In this document: positions 5,069 through 5,615 of the stretch, one piece after another
How positions within the stretch are numbered: the first letter of the stretch is position 1
How the letters are laid out: each line of letters starts with the position of its first letter
Notes under the pieces: generated by a model
The model's database searches: none
What the model saw: only the letters and a program-made list of their open reading frames with translations
What the model was told of the DNA's origin: nothing
Assembly: GCA_900552855.1 (NCBI GenBank)
Contig: USBG01000101.1
Location: 1-5,615, forward strand
Direction of reading: 5' to 3'
From: an uncultured Phascolarctobacterium sp.
GTDB lineage: Bacteria; Bacillota; Negativicutes; Acidaminococcales; Acidaminococcaceae
DNA: 5,615 nt
Made by a program: the position numbers and the translations under genes

Positions 5069-5615
5069 TTGGAAAATGTGATACAAAATTGTTATGATAA
5101 GGAGCTACTGAGGTCAGAAATTCAAAAGCTGTGTTTGATGGACGACATGCTTATGAAAAAGGCTTTTGACGGTTGTAATGAGTGTAGTCAAGTGCTCTTG
5201 CAAGTAATTCTGAATAATGCTACACTTATGGTAGAGAAAACAAAAACTCAGCATTTGTTCAATAGCATTGATGGCCACTCTGTAATATTGGATATATATG
5301 CAGTAGACACAGATGGCAAGCACTATGATGTTGAGATTCAGAAGGCAAAAAAGGGCTCATCGGTAAAGAGGGCTCGTTATTATAGTGCTATGTTGGATAG
5401 TAATATACTACCTAAAGGTTCAGATTATGAGAAACTAGGAGAAACGTACATCATTTTCATAACAGAACAGGATGTATGGGGCGAAAATAAGCCTCTTTAT
5501 AACATTGAAAGATGCCTAGTACCAGAAGGAAAACAGATAAATGACGGAGCACACATTATATATGTAAATGCTTCTATTAAAAATGAAACGCCTTTAGGAA
5601 AATTGATGAGCGACA
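5069..5615 (+). CDS. Rpn family / PD-(D/E)XK nuclease family putative transposase, 3'-truncated by window
   Basis: The first 182 residues are visible and the frame stays open to the window end. The protein resembles the common Rpn-like, PD-(D/E)XK nuclease family often annotated as transposase; characterised Rpn proteins are recombination-promoting nucleases. Seen in order are LMDDMLMKKAFDGCNECSQVLL (23-44), SVILDIYAVD (71-80), HYDVEIQKAKKGSSVKRARYYSAMLD (85-110), ETYIIFITEQDVWG (125-138) and DGAHIIYVN (159-167). Asp75 and the E-x-Q of Glu89/Gln91 fit the catalytic core, so the visible half looks intact. TTG at 5069 is chosen because it has a good ribosome site and keeps the N-terminal lead-in (SEIQKLCLMDD) usual for the family; ATG at 5138 is the alternative. 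The gene is AT-richer, with ATA, CTA and AGA/AGG codons rarer upstream, which suggests accessory origin. No flanking terminal repeats are seen. Confidence 0.85.
   Translation, partial: MENVIQNCYDKELLRSEIQKLCLMDDMLMKKAFDGCNECSQVLLQVILNNATLMVEKTKTQHLFNSIDGHSVILDIYAVDTDGKHYDVEIQKAKKGSSVKRARYYSAMLDSNILPKGSDYEKLGETYIIFITEQDVWGENKPLYNIERCLVPEGKQINDGAHIIYVNASIKNETPLGKLMSD

Noticed and set aside
5114..5323. A 69-codon minus-strand frame opposite the Rpn-family gene
   Set aside because: The plus-strand frame across it has clear family motifs, so the antisense frame is a shadow.

Overview
The window looks like chromosomal DNA from a low-to-mid GC Firmicute. The best guess is a Negativicute of the Acidaminococcaceae type (Phascolarctobacterium-like). 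That guess rests on the tsaE-tsaB-rimI-tsaD order, the general look of the proteins and the pairing of a PdtaS-type kinase with an ANTAR regulator. It is an impression of family resemblance, not a database result.

Region 1 (1-2495) is a tightly packed plus-strand operon: tsaE (5' end outside the window), tsaB, rimI and tsaD. Every junction overlaps (7, 31 and 8 bp). TsaE, TsaB and TsaD form the complex that makes N6-threonylcarbamoyladenosine (t6A) at position 37 of ANN-decoding tRNAs. TsaC/Sua5, which makes the activated intermediate, is not in view. RimI is the N-alpha-acetyltransferase often found in the same operon. The tsaB/rimI junction is unusual because a CAA/ACA-rich stretch is read in two frames.

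Region 2 (2496-2661) is a 166-bp gap holding a dense cluster of DnaA-box-like 9-mers. Four are exact TGTGGATAA, two more differ by one base, and a perfect 8-bp inverted repeat sits at the 3' edge. It lies directly upstream of the next operon.

Region 3 (2662-4822) is a compact plus-strand unit. It holds a soluble PdtaS/EutW-type sensor histidine kinase, an ANTAR-domain response regulator joined to it by a 1-bp stop/start overlap, and 2 bp later a 65-residue protein resembling the DpnD/PcfM family. The first two form a two-component pair whose output is expected to be RNA binding and antitermination. No convincing ANTAR target hairpin pair was found here, so the regulon is probably elsewhere.

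Region 4 (4823-5068) is AT-rich and non-coding. It has two small hairpins, a strong intrinsic terminator (stem 4943-4985) and a candidate promoter for the next gene.

Region 5 (5069-5615) is the start of a PD-(D/E)XK nuclease / Rpn-family (transposase-annotated) gene that runs off the window. It begins at a TTG, is visibly AT-richer and uses rarer codons than its neighbours, which fits accessory or mobile DNA.

The most notable items are the DnaA-box cluster in front of a two-component antitermination operon and the small DpnD/PcfM-like protein coupled to that operon.
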